The notes below the pieces were generated by a model. The model saw only the letters and a list, made by a program, of their open reading frames with translations, was not told where the DNA came from and ran no database searches. Position numbers and translations under genes: made by a program. A stretch of 64,000 nucleotides of DNA from Chalara sp. BL73 (Eukaryota; Ascomycota; Leotiomycetes; Helotiales): positions 1 through 64,000 of the forward strand of contig CAKJVC010000256.1 in the NCBI GenBank assembly GCA_918026815.1, written 5' to 3'. Below are positions 56,378-64,000 of this stretch, piece after piece. Positions within the stretch are counted from its first letter, which is position 1. Every line of letters begins with the position of its first letter.

Positions 56378-57510
56378 ATGTTGGATCCCGATGAGATTCG
56401 GGACAAGATCCCACCGATGAAGGATCTTTCTGCAGATAACATCACGCACAATGTTCACACCATCAACTCCCTTTGTGAAGACCCTCGCCTGAAGTTCTTG
56501 ATGAAGCGGCTCGTGACCCATCTCCACGACTTTGCGAGAGAGACCAGATTGACCTCGGAAGAATGGATGGCAAGCATCCAGTTCTTGACGGAAACCGGCC
56601 ACACCTGTACAGAGCTGCGGCAGGTATGATGATCTCAACAAGCCAGCCAGAATTTATAATAGTCCAGATTATAAACTAATGGCATGTTCGGTAGTAGGAA
56701 TTCATCCTCCTTTCCGACATTCTTGGCTTGTCGCTCGTCGTTGATTCCATCAATCATCCGAAACCACCGGAGTCAACAGAAGGCACACTTTTAGGACCAT
56801 TCCATACTCACGATGCCCTAGACCTCGCAAATGGAGAATTGCTGTCGCACGATCCCAAAGGAGAGCCTTTGTTGGTGCTCTGTACCATAAAAGATACCAA
56901 TGGCCGACCGATCGAAGGGGTCGCGGTTGACATCTGGGAGACGGACTCGAGTGGTCATTACGATACCCAGTACGAAGACCGACACGTCCCTGATGGTAGA
57001 GGCATTATCAAGAGCGACAAGGATGGCGTATTTTGGTTCAAGGCCATCAACCCTGTTCCATATCCGATTCCTCATGACGGACCTGTCGGGAAACTTCTCG
57101 TGAAGCTACATCGACACCCATATAGGCCAAGCCATATGCACTTCATGTTCGAGAAGGAAGGTTATGATCACTTGATTACGTAAGGGTTTAGTCCTTTCTT
57201 GTAGAAATGATCCACGGCTAAAAATAAGGTGCTTTTCAGAGCTTTATATCTTCGCGGAGATCCATTCGAATCATCTGATGCAGTCTTTGGGGTCAAGACC
57301 TCGCTCCTCGTGGATCTTCACGAAGTCGACGAGGCAACAGCGCATGCATATGCTGTCAAGGCCGGAAGTAAGCTCTTGAAGCGTGACTTCGTGCTCGTGA
57401 GCGACGAAGACACGAAAAGAATAAGAGATGAGAAAACAAGACAGGCGCTTGATGCTGCGGGGATCAAGTACAAGTTTTGGAATGGGTTGCCAATCGATGA
57501 TGTTGACTAG
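56378..57510 (+). CDS. Intradiol ring-cleavage dioxygenase (hydroxyquinol/catechol 1,2-dioxygenase type)
   Basis: Exons 56378-56623, 56698-57179 and 57240-57510 are in phase, for 332 aa. The N-terminal dimerisation domain has RLKFLMKRLVTHLHDFARET, LTSEEWMASIQFLTETG and EFILLSDILGLSLVVDSINH. The catalytic beta-barrel has EGTLLGPFH, VAVDIWETDSSGHYDTQYED, NPVPYPIPHDGPVG (Tyr ligand) and HRHPYRPSHMHFMF (His ligands). These supply the usual two Tyr and two His of a non-heme Fe(III) site, the first Tyr being in GHYDTQY. Such enzymes cleave catechol or hydroxyquinol between the hydroxyls to muconate or maleylacetate. The presence of the N-terminal domain favours the catechol/hydroxyquinol group over protocatechuate 3,4-dioxygenase. 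A dienelactone hydrolase gene lies next to it, convergent. Confidence 0.93.
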
Positions 57511-58200
57511 TTTGATGGTCAAAGACCATCTCTGGCTGCTGGGTCATTACTTGTAGGCAGAAGAATGCGGTGAGAGCAAACAACGGTGCTGGATAGGTCC
57601 CCAGAGATAATGTTTACAACATAGTTCATGTTATTAGCGAGGAATCGAATTCCCTAAGTGGGCACCACATGCTTCTCTTTTGATGTCTTTATTCTGCCTA
57701 CTACAAGCGGCTGTATCGTTGGCAGCAGTCATATTGAAAGCTACTTGGTCTGCATGAGAGTTTCTCCTGTATTTCCTAGAAAGAACCACTGCATTTGTCC
57801 TTTTACACCTGTGCTGCCTTGGCTACTTCCAAAGACCACACCGTATTGGTAATTATAGCGTTCCGGCCTCCGCCTGCCCGAAGAGGACATAGAATATATT
57901 GCTACATATGCTAGATAATAAAGAGAAACATTGCGATTTGGCTTTATAATTGGACAGTGTCATCAGCTTCTATATAGGGTCTGCCTAAGGGTGACGAAAG
58001 GCTCTGACTGTGCAGAAATGAGGAATTGGACGCGCCTGTGGATGTGGCTATCGAATAGGGAGCATTATTCAACTCTAAATACAGCAGCACATGCTAGTAC
58101 TAATCTTTAGCAGCCATGGGAATTTGGAGGCAAGTCTATGATTTGGATTTTGGCAATGCTAGGCATGTAGCTGCCAGTTTTTTATAGTAACCAAGTCCTC
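57511..58200. other. Convergent 3' region dioxygenase / DLH
   Basis: 690 bp between two stop codons on opposite strands. No gene recognised; it must hold both terminators. Confidence 0.4.
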
Positions 58201-59132
58201 CTACCCGTCCTTGAGATGCTCCTCGAACCAATGTAGGGCTTGGAAAAAAGCCGATTCCTTTGCAAATTTCTCCGCCTTCACTTTGGGATTACACCTAACC
58301 CCAAATCCATGCACAACGCCCGAATAGAGGTTGATTTGATAGGGAACCCCAAGCTTCTTGAGCGTATTTTCGGATTCGTGCCGTAGTTTCTGGGGAAATA
58401 TGTCATCTATCTCTGCCGCGGCCATAGCCAAAGGACCCGTGACCGCTTCCAGTTCCTTCTGGTCGACCATTGCTGGGTGTCCAATGAAGCCGGCACTGAT
58501 ATTATCAGAGGTCAGGAACCGGATAACATACTTGGCGCCGAAGCAGTATCCCGCCAAAGCTAATTTCTGCGCCTATTAGTATCAGGCATTGTTCCTCGTG
58601 CTTGCGGCGTCCTTACCTGGCAGTTGTACTTCTCACGAAGGGCAGCAATGCTAGCTTTCACAATTGGGTCAATTGATGGCGGAGTGTGAGGGACTTTCTT
58701 TTCTCCATATTCCCCTGAAACCCATGTTGGAATGCTGAATGTAGCCATGTCGCTGTTGAGAGGCACCGGATCGCCGTGAAACAGGTCAGGCATAACCACG
58801 ACATATCTGTGATGCAACATTTAGCAAAAGAAGTTGGCTTAGATCGAGTATCAACCATACCCGTTTTCGGCATATTGGTCGGCGAGAAGTTGAGCGTTGA
58901 TGAATTTGTGCCCGATGATATCGGTCAGACTAGGACTTGGTCAGCCACGAGTGTTGACAGTCCTGAGATAGAAAATGGTTATTTACTAGACTATGCCGTG
59001 GCCATTTGATGCTGGCGCTGACGGCTCACTCACATAGACTTCCGTCTCTCCTATGTTTTCAATGCGTCCGCGCGGCTGACCCTCATGCTTGACGCCTTTG
59101 TAGCAGCAATTTCCTGGAGTATTGGATGTCAT
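58201..59132 (-). CDS. Dienelactone hydrolase family protein
   Basis: Four exons on the minus strand (59132-58987, 58935-58861, 58806-58617 and 58566-58201) total 777 nt, 258 aa. It starts MTSNTPGNCCYKGVKHEGQP. Then come TDIIGHKFINAQLLADQYA, YVVVMPDLFHGDPVPLN, ALREKYNCQ, ALAGYCFGAKYVIRF (nucleophile Cys), EIDDIFPQK (Asp region) and YSGVVHGFGVR (His). That is the Cys-Asp-His triad of dienelactone hydrolases. The intron between exons 1 and 2 uses donor GTAAAT and an AAG acceptor; the phases of all four exons agree. In this cluster it most likely hydrolyses the lactone or a related product after ring cleavage, but fungal DLH-family members also have other substrates. Confidence 0.9.
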
Positions 59133-60051
59133 ATTTTACCCGTCAGCAAAAGACTGCAATTCTTGGAATCGTTGCGCGGGAGAAAAATAATATGGGCCGT
59201 AGACACATGAGATCGCGCGATAGACGGGAGATGTATTTCACCAGATGCGAGTAGCTGCTTCTCCGTCTCGCACGGGCTTCGGTAGCTGACGAATTATATC
59301 GGTACTCCACATGATTCAAGCTTATTATTCGTGATCGTGCCATTATCCAATCCATTATTTCTATTATTCGGCACTCGCTTCTATCTCCTCGGTGCGCCTT
59401 TGTTTGTTTGTGGGGTTCAACTATGGAGGTACTACCTTACACTCTAGGTAGGTAGATAGTTTATTACGCCCGGCTGAGCCTAAAGGGCCTCGGTATTTGT
59501 TTTACATGATCCATTCCTTTCAGAGCTGTCCTTACACTCTAGCAAACTATACTCTCGGCAAATCCTACACTCTCGGCATCGCACTTTACTGGAATAGCGA
59601 GGCCGATCTACACTCTCCCGCAAAAACCCCACCGCTAACGGCGGGCGCTAATGGCGGGCGCTAATGGTGGGGAGGAATCATGGCACCTAGGGATCATCAA
59701 ATGCCATGGAGTTGATACGATAATTGCTATTGCAAATGTTTCGAACCGGGGGATGCATGTTGAGTTGAGTTGAGTTTCAATTCTTGCCAATGGCCTCAAG
59801 AATCTATTGAGAGACACGAATTATTAATCTAGTGAATCCCATTGTTATTCCACAATTCCAACCCTATTCCCGATAGGAAAGTAGGATCTTGGACCCTATA
59901 TTCCTACAGTCGCTTGGTTCGCTGGTGTTACATGAGAACAAAGCAAAATGACACTGCGAACTTCGACCCCCGTTGATAAATAATGTCTTCGGTTTTCTTG
60001 TCATCCTTCTAAACCTGCACTTCGTTCCTCTTGAATCAAACATTAGCCATC
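59133..60051. promoter_or_regulatory. Divergent promoter DLH / P450 gene 2
   Basis: 919 bp. It contains AGGTACTACCT at 59427-59437, identical to that at 56240; five copies of a TACACTCT-like motif between 59438 and 59619, two or three extended to TACTCTCGGCA or TACACTCTCGGCA; and three short GGCGGGCGCTAA-like units at 59635-59670. Confidence 0.5.
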
Positions 60052-61611
60052 ATGTTGCTTCCAGATATCCTCCTCCAAACCGACATCAGTTCCGTCCTCA
60101 AATCAGCCGCAGCTTTGCTCACATTCTACTTGCTCAGCGTTGCAGTTTACAACCGCTATTTCCACCCATTGAAAGACTTCCCGGGACCATTCTGGGCATC
60201 TATTACCTCTCTATGGTACTATCGAGCCATTATCGCCAGTGATTATAAGAGCTATCAGCTCGAAATCCACCGCAAATATGGCCCAATGGTCAGGCTTGCA
60301 CCTAGCCATATTCAAATTGCAGATCCTGCGGCAATTGAACCAATATATGGCCCCAAAGGAAACTTTCTCAAGTCGAATTTTTACCTGCCATTTGACGCAA
60401 AAATCTCTCCGACTCCAGATAACTTCGTAATCAGGGATGACAAAGTTCATACCGCGCGCCGAAGAGCGGTTGCCCATATCTACACTCAGGCGGCCGTACT
60501 GGAGTACGAGCCATGTGTGGACAGGGTGATAGATCTCTTTGAGCAACGAATGGAGCAATTTGCCACCTCCGGGGAAAATGTCGACATGTCAACCTGGATG
60601 CGAAAATACACATTTGATGTCGTCGGCGAGATGTTCTACGGTGAGGAGGGTGGATTGGGGTTCATTCGCGACAATACCGACGTCAACGGCTGGGCCCAGC
60701 TATTGGAGGTGCTCACCAAACCGATCACAGCGATTGCTTACGTCCCTTATGGCCTCCAAACTGTCATTCTTCTGAGCCAGCTCTTGTCTTCTAGAACCCG
60801 GACTGGGGTCATGGGATTCTTCACAATCAAGGGACAAGCACATGCTACATTGAAACAAAGATTGGAAGACATGGCAGCTAAGAAGGCCGTCAATCCTAAC
60901 GACGGCCTTAGCAAGCTGATCGATGTCGTGAACGATAAAGACAAAGAGAATAATTTTGGCATGCTGGATGTGGTTGCCGAAATATTTGCCATCATCTTTG
61001 CCGGATCTGACACAACTTCCACCGCACTCACCGCGATCTTCTACTTCCTCCACAAACATCCACAGGTGCTCGCCAAACTTCAAAAGGAGATCGATACAGC
61101 CTTCACCGAAGGGAAACTCACCTACCCGGTACGCTTCAGCGACTCCAACAAACTGCCATATCTGCGCGCGGTGGTGAACGAAGCCACCAGACTTCATCCC
61201 TCGCTCGGCCTCAGCTTACCACGTGTCGTGCCGCCTGGGGGGGCCGATATCTGTGGAACGTACTTCCCTGGGGGGTGTGAAGTGGGCATGAACGCAGCCG
61301 TGGTGCAGATGGACCACGGGGTCTTTGGAGACGACGCGGATCAGTTCATCCCAGAACGCTGGATTCGTGACGGAGAACGGGCGGCGGCAAACATGGAGCG
61401 ACACTTCCTTCTGTTTGGATACGGCAAGAGGATCTGTATCGGTAGGCATATCGCCAACACCGAAATGTACAAACTCCTGCCTTCGATCTTGCACAAGTAC
61501 GCCTTCGAGTTGACGGGGGACAAGACGTGGACACTTCAGCGAGAGTGGTTCCAGCAACAGAAAAATGTCAACGTCACAGTGCGCAGGAGACAACCGGGAA
61601 CGGCGAAGTGA
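60052..61611 (+). CDS. Cytochrome P450 monooxygenase 2 (pisatin demethylase-like)
   Basis: An intronless frame. The start is taken at 60052 (MLLPDILLQTDIS), 519 aa; an in-frame Met seven codons earlier is possible. There is a membrane anchor (ALLTFYLLSVAVYNRYF) and hinge HPLKDFPGPFW. Then come RKYGPMVRLAPSHIQIADPA, HTARRRAVAHIYT, the I-helix FAGSDTTSTAL, ExxR in NEATRLHPSLG, FIPERWI and heme motif FGYGKRICIGRHIA. The pattern resembles fungal pisatin demethylase/benzoate-type P450s that hydroxylate or demethylate aromatics. Unlike P450 gene 1 it has no introns, which suggests a separate origin. A shared promoter with the DLH gene places it in the catabolic cluster. Confidence 0.92.
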   Translation: MLLPDILLQTDISSVLKSAAALLTFYLLSVAVYNRYFHPLKDFPGPFWASITSLWYYRAIIASDYKSYQLEIHRKYGPMVRLAPSHIQIADPAAIEPIYGPKGNFLKSNFYLPFDAKISPTPDNFVIRDDKVHTARRRAVAHIYTQAAVLEYEPCVDRVIDLFEQRMEQFATSGENVDMSTWMRKYTFDVVGEMFYGEEGGLGFIRDNTDVNGWAQLLEVLTKPITAIAYVPYGLQTVILLSQLLSSRTRTGVMGFFTIKGQAHATLKQRLEDMAAKKAVNPNDGLSKLIDVVNDKDKENNFGMLDVVAEIFAIIFAGSDTTSTALTAIFYFLHKHPQVLAKLQKEIDTAFTEGKLTYPVRFSDSNKLPYLRAVVNEATRLHPSLGLSLPRVVPPGGADICGTYFPGGCEVGMNAAVVQMDHGVFGDDADQFIPERWIRDGERAAANMERHFLLFGYGKRICIGRHIANTEMYKLLPSILHKYAFELTGDKTWTLQREWFQQQKNVNVTVRRRQPGTAK

Positions 61612-61726
61612 GAAGCCGGAAGGGGGGCTTGAGACCAGATACTGATGCAATGGCCAAAAGACGAGGTTCAACGGGTCTCCAAGTTCTGTATGTGAAGCTG
61701 GATGCTTGTTACACGAGCCGTCTTAG

Positions 61727-61928
61727 TATCTGAAAATGTATTTACTGCTTTAGCCATGTGGGACTTTCAATAGAAGTGATTGACAAATGTTAATATCTGA
61801 AAATGTGTGTTTACTGATTTAGCCTTGGGGGGCTTTCAAAACGAGTGATAGACATATGTTAATCTTTGAAAGTGTGTTTATCGATTTAGCCTTGGGGAAT
61901 TTTCAGTACGAGTGATTGACATATGTTA
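61727..61928. repeat. Three ~67-bp tandem repeats
   Basis: Units at about 61727-61793, 61794-61861 and 61862-61928. Each has a [ta]tct.gaaa.tgt start, a TTTA.[tc]G.TTTAGCC core, then ...TTTCA..A.GAGTGAT.GAC and ATATGTT. Divergence is roughly 15-20 percent by eye. They lie just after the P450 gene 2 stop codon. Confidence 0.85.
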
Positions 61929-62075
61929 TCATTGTGTTCCGAACAAGGTCCTAGATTGTCTATTTCGACCCCTCTAGTATATTTGATAGCTGATGCGCTG
62001 ATAGATCTTCTAGTTTAAAATTGTTGATAATCTCCTGCTCCTCCCCCAAAACACTCTTCATATCTCCACGTCCCT

Positions 62076-62716
62076 TCAAGTCGTCTCTACCCACTCCGGT
62101 GCCTTGTTGTTTACTTCCGCGACGTCCAACGCAACTAGGAAACGGCTTACCATATTGTAACCCGCGATGGTGGCGGTCAGCTCAACGATTTGTTGTTGAG
62201 TGAACCCTACTGCTTTCACTGCATCAAATATTTCTTGGGGAATAGTGACATGCCTTGTCATCGCATCTGCGTAGCGTAAAGTCGCCCATTGTCTATCGTC
62301 GAGAGGCCCCGGGCTGGTCGGATTGGCTTGCTTGACGACGGATAGTTTCTCTTCGTTGAAATTTTCGGATTCCAGAAGAATAGAACTATGGATGCCCCAC
62401 TCGTACCAGGCGCGATTGATCAAGCCGGTGCGACATATTGCAATCTCCCGAATGTCGTCAGGAAGCGAGCTCCTGTGACGGATTGCGCCAAAGAGAGCGT
62501 GCCAGCCTTCGAAAGATGAGAAAGCGAGCAAGGCAAGACAGCAGAGGGTAGCAATTCCGACTTACCTTCGGCGATTTGAGGAGCGTGTAGCAAGGTCAGG
62601 TCGACAGGAAGCAAATCCAAACCTATGTTACCTCGACACTCTTTCACCTTCTCTAAGATTCGCTGCTCCTCAGCAGAATGGGTTTCCGGCGGGTTCTGTG
62701 TATAATCAATCCGCAT
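62076..62716 (-). CDS. Carboxymuconolactone decarboxylase-like (AhpD-fold) protein
   Basis: Minus-strand exons 62716-62566 and 62506-62076 (intron 62565-62507, GTAAGT..AAG) give 193 aa. Landmarks are ILEKVKECRGNIGLDLLPVD, LLHAPQIAEGWHALFGAIRH, SSLPDDIREIAICRTGLINR, AWYEWGIHSSILL, LRYADAMTRHVTIPQEIF and VELTATIAGYNMVSRFLVAL. This is the CMD/AhpD fold. The redox CxxC of AhpD is absent, as in many fungal CMD-like proteins. Fungal family members work in aromatic degradation or as cofactor-free hydrolytic or decarboxylating enzymes. It is divergent from the decarboxylase gene at 63494. Confidence 0.9.
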
Positions 62717-63493
62717 GGTTGGGGATTCCGTTCAATGATAGACCACGTTGGTTTGGTGGAAGGTATTCGTTCTCGATAAAAATCTTCTGTTGCACAGGAT
62801 GTACAATGGACAAGTCTGCAAAAGCTTGAGATACTAGGTATGTATGGCCCTGGCAGCTTAAAATTCATACCGACATGTGACCACATTCTGGTGCTTCACG
62901 GTTCCGCCACTAGTTTCGAAAAGTACCTACATTATTCCATTCTTGCTACTTACACTTTATTCCTAGGAGTCGGGGACCAATGATGGTTGTTAGGCATCTA
63001 GGTATTTAATTCCCTTGATGGAGATCCGACAAACCCGTCCGTTACATCATCCAGAATCAGGCACTACTGGATTGAAAGCATCGGAGATTCTAATCGCAGC
63101 CCACTACCCCAGTTCGGACCCCCTCAGCCATGTCGACTATTATTCAGCTGTACGGAAAAGCTGCAGGTGGGGTATAGTAGTAGTGGTGCTGTAGTACGGA
63201 GACTTAAGTCACAAATAAAGTATTCGTGGTGGTATAGCTATTGGTGGGGTACTGAATTTACAGTCTAGCCCCTTGCTCCACAACCCCTACTCTCAGCTGC
63301 ATTTCGCTAACCGCCCCCGGTACGAGCGAGTACGAGTTACTTAGAACTGCTAAAGGTGGCCGAGGCATGCTTGCCTACCTATTTTCTGTCTCATCCCTTC
63401 TTCAATGCCGGAGCCCGATTTAAAAGTTGTCGCCGATTCTTCAAATTCTGCACTTTGTGTGAAGTGACATTACCAAAATAAGTCGTAGCCACG
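62717..63493. promoter_or_regulatory. Divergent promoter CMD / decarboxylase
   Basis: 777 bp between start codons. CTAGGTAT occurs near 62833 and 62998 and TACCTAC near 62924, but not the exact 11-mer of the other two divergent regions. No gene was recognised. Confidence 0.4.
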
Positions 63494-64000
63494 ATGGTGC
63501 TAAAGCTCTCATTTGCTTGTTGGGATTATGATCGTATAAAGGCGATTGAGGATGGAAGGGTCCGTGTGGAAGGGATTGACCTGACCTTTCTCAATTATCG
63601 TGTGGAAGAGACGTAAAGAAAATCCAATGGTGATCACTTCAAACCTAGCTGACTGGCTTTACGTAGGTTCTACCGCCAGCTGCGCTTTCAGGAATTCGAC
63701 ATTTCAGAACTCTCTTTGTCTTCCTATGTGTTGACTCTGAGCGAAGAGAATCCAAACTTCATAGCAATACCAGTATTTCCATCACGTTTCTTTCGACACC
63801 AGTCCATGTACGTCAACCTCGATGCCACAATCAAGAAGCCTCAAGATCTTAAGGGTAGAAAGATAGGCATTCCTGAGTACCAAAGTGAGTCATTCTCGTC
63901 TCTGTTGCATGACATGGGAATAATAAAATATCTGCTAGTGACCGCCGCAGTATGGCAAAGAGGCATCATGGAGGAAGAGTTTGGTGTCCCGATCGAGAGC
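63494..64000 (+). CDS. 4,5-dihydroxyphthalate decarboxylase-like (cut by window end)
   Basis: Exons 63494-63612, 63667-63884 and 63939 onward are in phase and run off the window. The protein reads LSFACWDYDRIKAIEDGRVR with VEGIDLTFLNYRVEETFYRQ. It continues with FQEFDISELSLSSYVL, FIAIPVFPSRFFRHQSMYVN, KPQDLKGRKIGIPEYQMTAA and VWQRGIMEEEFGVP. These are strong landmarks of bacterial and fungal 4,5-dihydroxyphthalate decarboxylases, which share the fold of periplasmic substrate-binding proteins and make protocatechuate. Activity on phthalate itself is not proven here; related aromatic acids are possible. With the divergent CMD gene and the dioxygenase it forms a plausible aromatic-acid pathway. 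Confidence 0.85.

Noticed and set aside
1..64000. tRNA, rRNA or CRISPR features
   Set aside because: No cloverleaf with matching T-arm and anticodon arm, no rRNA-like sequence and no regularly spaced repeat array were seen; CRISPR is not expected in this genome.

Overview
The window is nuclear DNA of a filamentous ascomycete (Pezizomycotina). The evidence is short GT..AG introns of about 50-120 bp with CTAAC/CTAAT-like branch sites, a HET-domain gene, STAND/NLR-type and fungus-specific CorA-like genes, and a catabolic gene cluster with divergent promoters. The protein families look most like Leotiomycetes, but that placement is an impression only. Exon structures were worked out by hand from splice signals, reading phase and family motifs.

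Left part, 0.3-15.6 kb. A spliced gene at 331-1938 joins the N-terminal half of a CUL1-type cullin, in frame, to a nearly complete SKP1. This is the scaffold of SCF ubiquitin ligase fused to its own adaptor, and it is the most unusual item here. Next comes a gene graveyard: an alpha/beta-hydrolase/NB-ARC/TPR NLR-like gene with several one-base frameshifts (3.6-6.5 kb), a broken M20D amidohydrolase (7.3-8.0 kb), an intact carbonyl-reductase-like SDR (9.2-10.1 kb), and relics of a CorA-like protein, a protein kinase and a WD40 protein.

Middle, 15.7-34.1 kb. The genes are an intact 592-aa HET protein, two small related spliced genes (18.7-19.7 kb), a CorA-like two-helix membrane protein with one apparent frameshift, a protein kinase with an in-frame TAG in its N-terminal region, a secreted ThuA-domain protein and a six-exon STAND-N-terminal/ubiquitin-like-domain gene with an acidic 10-residue repeat. 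The spacers are AT-rich and hold dispersed repeat copies, a palindrome cluster and a structured-looking block.

34.6-50.2 kb. This holds a Ty3/gypsy reverse-transcriptase relic and more housekeeping-like genes: a Q/P-rich 850-885-aa protein, a Pro-rich small protein, an omega-class glutathione transferase whose first exon is only the ATG, a Ser-rich protein of about 875 aa made of two exons, and a secreted GH3 beta-glucosidase.

Right part, 51.5-64 kb. This looks like an aromatic-compound catabolic cluster: P450, a small unknown gene, NmrA-like protein, intradiol ring-cleavage dioxygenase, dienelactone hydrolase, a second P450, a carboxymuconolactone-decarboxylase-like protein and a 4,5-dihydroxyphthalate-decarboxylase-like gene cut by the window edge. 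Three pairs are divergent (NmrA/dioxygenase, DLH/P450, CMD/decarboxylase). Two of those shared promoters carry the same 11-bp interrupted palindrome. The enzymes suggest oxidation and decarboxylation of an aromatic acid, ring cleavage, then lactone processing; the substrate is not known.
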